DNA of 64,000 nt. Origin: Anisakis pegreffii (Eukaryota; Nematoda; Chromadorea; Rhabditida; Anisakidae). The notes beneath the pieces were generated by a model that did no database searches, was not told the origin of the DNA, and saw only the letters and a list, made by a program, of their open reading frames with translations. The stretch spans positions 248,001-312,000 of the forward strand of contig JAPYMA010000023.1 in assembly GCA_035041965.1 (NCBI GenBank). The letters are read 5' to 3'. The translations under genes were made by a program, and so were the position numbers. This document shows positions 58,867 through 64,000 of this stretch, one piece after another (the first letter of the stretch is position 1; each line of letters begins with the position of its first letter).

Positions 58867-59467
58867 GTTTACTTCCAGGCAAAATCATCAAACTTGAGCC
58901 TGAGCCAAGCATGTGACATCGAATTGTACCCGAATGGTTTGTGACGGGTCCCTATACATTTTTAGATTCTGAATCGCTCATGGAACGCCACCAAATCGTG
59001 CCTAGCAATGTTCCCCTTCATTATGCCTGGCGTGACAGCATCAAAAACACGATATTGATCAAAGAGAGGATGGACACGGTAATGAACGCATGAAAGCTCG
59101 AAACAATCACATGAACAACAACGCGAAATAATTACATAAACAACAACAACAACAAGGAGACAATCAAGCAAATATTCACTTAAACATGAGATTTCAAGGC
59201 CCATATCCAATCGCACAATCCGAAACAGGATAACACGAACAAATTCTGACAGAATATCTTGATAACGAAATCAAATCAAGTCAGCTGCTATCATTACGGT
59301 CCAACTCAAAAGTAGTTTGAGGTAAAGTGAAGATAATGCTAAGTGAAGCTTAACTCAGATCATGATTAATCTATAAGGTATAACAGCAAACCGAGAAATG
59401 CTACCTGGCTTTCAGTTGCTCAAGTTATCAACTGGGTGCTCGAATGATAAAGATTGAGAAAATCTTT

Positions 59468-62400
59468 TTTTTCTCTTTTCACATGCCAGTGTGGTTATTC
59501 AAAGCAGAGGCGTGGATTATGTAATTAGATGGTAACTCAATATCTCCCCGTTAAGACACTGAAGAACTCGTAATGCTTCTCCTCTCACTCTCTTAAAGTT
59601 ATCAAGTACTTTAGTAGCACCTATGACGAACAATAACTGCACTGGCAAGGGCAATAAGGATTGCATCATAGAAGTGTATGAATGCCGTCATGACACTAGC
59701 TAATAGATAAGCTTCGGCGAGTAACCACAAACATCTGAGAGATTTCTCCTCATAACGCATTTAATAACACTGGAATTTTATTCCAGTTGTTATTAAACAG
59801 CACTACGACGAAGACGTTCTTCGAGTCACCAGTCAGCAACTCGACTCTACAGGATGAGTGGTCCAGGCGAACTTTCCAGACCTACCGCTAACTTCATAAG
59901 GCGATTCATACCCTACGTTCACAAATCTCATTTTTATGGGGGTATTTTTCTCTTTTCATATGCCAGTGTAGTTATTCAAAGCAGAGGCGTTGACTATGTA
60001 ATTAGACGGTAACTCAATATCTCCCCGTTAACATACTGAAGAACTCGTAATGCTTCTCCTCTCACTTTCTTAAACTTATCAAGTACTTTAGTAGCACCTA
60101 TGACGAACAATAACTGCACTGGCAAGGGACATAAGGATAGCATCATAGAATTGTATGAATGCCGTCATGACACTAGCTAATAGATAAGCTTCGGCGAGTA
60201 ACCACAAACACCTAAGAGAATTTCCCCTTGTAATGCATTTAGCAACATTCAAACTGAGTAAAATGATTTCATGTGTGCAGCCAGTGGTCAACCCGATGAC
60301 ATTTCTCCCCTGTTAAGGGAAAGAGCGCACGGTGGGTCCGGGAACCCCCGTTACCTGAGCAAATGCCCGTAGACACTACTCAGGCCAACTTACGCGCAAG
60401 CCCTATCCCCGGTCAAATCGGCGCCTTTCCCGGGCCGGGAACGCCCGTAATATGTTCCGTAGAATAAATGCTAGCGACACTCGGGTAAATATCGCTTGCA
60501 TATTTTAAGTTCTTTCTCCCCGATTCGCCGAGACTGCCGGTAGGCGGGGAACGCCTGTCGCATTTACCTAAACCTAGCCCCTCTTGCTGGCAGCTCGACG
60601 GGCTGGGATCACCCACGCAACCAAAATATGCTTTTTAAAAATGAGCATTAACTGCACATATGATATTGCATTCAACTCAGTTCAGCTGTCACTAAACAGC
60701 ACTACAAAGAAGACGTTCTTCGAGTCGCCACCTAGCGACTCGACTCTTCGGGTGAGTGGTCCAGGCGAACTTTCCAGACCTACCGCTAACTTCATAAGGC
60801 GATTCATACCCTACATTGTTGAAACTCAATTTACAGGGAATGTTTTCTTATTTTGATACGCCAGTACAGCCATTATCAACACCTGAGGTTAGCTCTCCCG
60901 CAAACTAACTAATACGTTATTTTTTAAACGATAACTTTAGACTGAGATTCAAGCTCTCGAAAGTGGTCAACTATTGCAGACAACCTTTCAAAGTTGGTGT
61001 TTGTTGATAATTTTCCTCAAATGAAAAGGCTATGGTGCATCTTATCCCATTCGAGTGGATCGATTGAAGTTATCGAGTACTTTAGTAGCACTAATGATGA
61101 ATGATAACTGCACTGGCAAGGGACATAAGGATAGCATCATAGAATTGTATGAATGCCGTCATGACACTAGCTAATAGATAAGCTTCGGCGAGTAACCACA
61201 AACACCTAAGAGAATTTCCCCTTGTAATGCATTTAGCAACATTCAAACTGAGTGAAATGATTTCATGTGTGCAGCCAGTGGTCAACCCGATGACATTTCT
61301 CCCCTGTTAAGGGAAAGAGCGCACGGTGGGTCCGGGAACCCCCGTTACCTGAGCAAATGCCCGTAGACACTACTCAGGCCAACTTACGCGCAAGCCCTAT
61401 CCCCGGTCAAATCGGCGCCTTTCCCGGGCCGGGAACGCCCGTAATATGTTCCGTAGAATAAATGCTAGCGACACTCGGGTAAATATCGCTTGCATATTTT
61501 AAGTTCTTTCTCCCCGATTCGCCGAGACTGCCGGTAGGCGGGGAACGCCTGTCGCATTTACCTAAACCTAGCCCCTCTTGCTGGCAGCTCGACGGGCTGG
61601 GATCACCCACGCAACCAAAATATGCTTTTTAAAAATGAGCATTAACTGCACATATGATATTGCATTCAACTCAGTTCAGCTGTCACTAAACAGCACTACA
61701 AAGAAGACGTTCTTCGAGTCGCCACCTAGCGACTCGACTCTTCGGGTGAGTGGTCCAGGCGAACTTTCCAGACCTACCGCTAACTTCATAAGGCGATTCA
61801 TACCCTACATTGTTGAAACTCAATTTACAGGGAATGTTTTCTTATTTTGATACGCCAGTACAGCCATTATCAACACCTGAGGTTAGCTCTCCCGCAAACT
61901 AACTAATACGTTATTTTTTAAACGATAACTTTAGACTGAGATTCAAGCTCTCGAAAGTGGTCAACTATTGCAGACAACCTTTCAAAGTTGGTGTTTGTTG
62001 ATAATTTTCCTCAAATGAAAAGGCTATGGTGCATCTTATCCCATTCGAGTGGATCGATTGAAGTTATCGAGTACTTTAGTAGCACTAATGATGAATGATA
62101 ACTGCACTGGCAAGGGACATAAGGATAGCATCATAGAATTGTATGAATGCCGTCATGACACTAGCTAATAGATAAGCTTCGGCGAGTAACCACAAACACC
62201 TAAGAGAATTTCCCCTTGTAATGCATTTAGCAACATTCAAACTGAGTGAAATGATTTCATGTGTGCAGCCAGTGGTCAACCCGATGACATTTCTCCCCTG
62301 TTAAGGGAAAGAGCGCACGGTGGGTCCGGGAACCCCCGTTACCTGAGCAAATGCCCGTAGACACTACTCAGGCCAACTTACGCGCAAGCCCTATCCCCGG

Positions 62401-64000
62401 TCAAATCGGCGCCTTTCCCGGGCCGGGAACGCCCGTAATATGTTCCGTAGAATAAATGCTAGCGACACTCGGGTAAATATCGCTTGCATATTTTAAGTTC
62501 TTTCTCCCCGATTCGCCGAGACTGCCGGTAGGCGGGGAACGCCTGTCGCATTTACCTAAACCTAGCCCCTCTTGCTGGCAGCTCGACGGGCTGGGATCAC
62601 CCACGCAACCAAAATATGCTTTTTAAAAATGAGCATTAACTGCACATATGATATAGCATTAAACTCAGTTCAGCTGTCACTAAGCAGCACTACAAAGAAG
62701 ACGTTCTTCGAGTCGCCACCTAGCGACTTGACTCTTCGGGTGAGTGGTCCAGGCGAACTTTCCAGACCTACCGCTAACTTCATAAGGCGATTCATACCCT
62801 ACATTGTTGAAACTCAATTTACAGGGAATGTTTTCTTATTTTGATACGCCAGTACAGCCATTATCAATACCTGAGGTTAGCTCTCCCGCAAACTAACTAA
62901 TACGTTATTTTTTAAACGATAACTTTAGACTGAGATTCAAGCTCTCGGAAGTGGTCAACTATTGCAGACAACCTTTCAAAGTTGGTGTTTGTTAATAATC
63001 TTTCCTCAAATGAAAAGGCTACGGTGCATCTTATCCCATTCGAGTGGATCGATTGAAGTTATCGAGTATCTTAGTAGCACTAATGATGAATAATAACTGC
63101 ACTGGCAAGGGACATAAGGATAGCATCATAGAATTGTATGAATGCCGTCATGACACTAGCTAATAGATAAGCTTCGGCGAGTAACCACAAACACCTAAGA
63201 GATTTTCCCCTTGTAATGCATTTAGCAACATTCAAACTGAGTGAAATGATTTCATGTGTGCAGCCAGTGGTCAACCCGATGACATTTCTCCCCTGTTAAG
63301 GGAAAGAGCGCACGGTGGGTCCGGGAACCCCCGTTACCTGAGCAAATGCCCGTAGACACTACTCAGGCCAACTTACGCGCAAGCCCTATCCCCGGTCAAA
63401 TCGGCGCCTTTCCCGGGCCGGGAACGCCCGTAATATGTTCCGTAGAATAAATGCTAGCGACACTCGGGTAAATATCGCTTGCATATTTTAAGTTCTTTCT
63501 CCCCGATTCGCCGAGACTGCCGGTAGGCGGGGAACGCCTGTCGCATTTACCTAAACCTAGCCCCTCTTGCTGGCAGCTCGACGGGCTGGGATCACCCACG
63601 CAACCAAAATATGCTTTTTAAAAATGAGCATTAACTGCACATATGATATTGCATTCAACTCAGTTCAGCTGTCACTAAACAGCACTACAAAGAAGACGTT
63701 CTTCGAGTCGCCACCTAGCGACTCGACTCTTCGGGTGAGTGGTCCAGGCGAACTTTCCAGACCTACCGCTAACTTCATAAGGCGATTCATACCCTACATT
63801 GTTGAAACTCAATTTACAGGGAATGTTTTCTTATTTTGATACGCCAGTACAGCCATTATCAACACCTGAGGTTAGCTCTCCCGCAAACTAACTAATACGT
63901 TATTTTTTAAACGATAACTTTAGACTGAGATTCAAGCTCTCGAAAGTGGTCAACTATTGCAGACAACCTTTCAAAGTTGGTGTTTGTTGATAATTTTCCT
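59468..64000. repeat. Tandem satellite array, 994-bp unit
   Basis: Near-identical units start at about 60843, 61837, 62831 and 63826 (spacings 994, 994, 995), the last cut by the window end. The left edge has a divergent, incomplete unit (about 59948-60842) and a short unit (59468-59947) that lacks a GC-rich core of about 430 bp. The short frames it contains (90 codons plus strand, 67 and 64 codons minus strand) are not recognised and recur simply because the unit recurs. No 5S rRNA, spliced leader or snRNA sequence was found in it. Confidence 0.95.
60291..60630. repeat. GC-rich core of the satellite unit with internal sub-repeats
   Basis: Within an AT-rich unit this core is GC-rich and contains three versions of a GGGAACSCCYGT block, at 60339-60351, 60435-60448 and 60543-60558, about 100 bases apart. 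It also holds an inverted repeat CCTGAG/CTCAGG around 60355-60386. The core repeats in each full unit and is missing from the short unit. Its function is unknown. Confidence 0.7.

Noticed and set aside
60413..63839. Repeated 64-, 67- and 90-codon frames as a gene family
   Set aside because: They recur because the 994-bp unit recurs; they overlap on opposite strands and resemble no known protein.
59468..64000. 5S rRNA or spliced-leader gene cluster
   Set aside because: The conserved 5S and nematode SL1 sequences were looked for in the unit and not found.

Overview
The window is eukaryotic and looks like an AT-rich invertebrate genome, most likely a nematode. That view rests on many GT-AG introns with acceptors such as TTTCAG or the odd TTTAAG, and on a homeobox gene of the Vsx/ceh-10 type; it is inference and I cannot name the species. 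No bacterial-style genes, tRNA, rRNA or CRISPR arrays were found. Exon boundaries below were derived by hand from reading frame, splice dinucleotides and intron phase.

Layout. Bases 1-7.8 kb hold no gene I can support: a hAT-like element end at base 1, several fold-back sequences and one weak coding-like stretch. From 7.8 to 16.9 kb there is a tandem duplication of about 4.1 kb. Each unit carries a six-exon secreted pepsin-family aspartic protease (400 and 399 residues) plus the 3' end of the gene facing it. The left unit keeps only a broken last exon of that neighbour; the right unit joins the intact gene. The right protease also has an 881-bp hAT-like insertion in intron 5, and the left copy preserves the empty site.

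From 16.7 to 50.65 kb on the minus strand lies a complete DNA polymerase theta gene (helicase, disordered middle, family A polymerase; 26 exons recognised, about 2,130 residues). Its 12.6-kb intron 6 contains a whole Vsx/CHX10-type homeobox gene on the opposite strand (33.9-38.0 kb). Divergent from polq, at 51.3-55.9 kb, is an eight-exon class II fumarate hydratase gene. The region 56-59.4 kb is mostly empty, with two pieces resembling halves of a PH domain in reversed order. From 59.47 kb to the window end is a tandem satellite array with a 994-bp unit.

How things connect. The genes are not a pathway: a DNA break repair enzyme, a neural transcription factor, a TCA-cycle enzyme and digestive or secreted proteases. 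The most striking pattern is that the locus of polymerase theta, the enzyme known for templated insertions in end joining, is scattered with small insertions copied from nearby sequence: a two-source chimeric insert, snap-back inverted duplications and short direct copies. That link is an inference from sequence shape.
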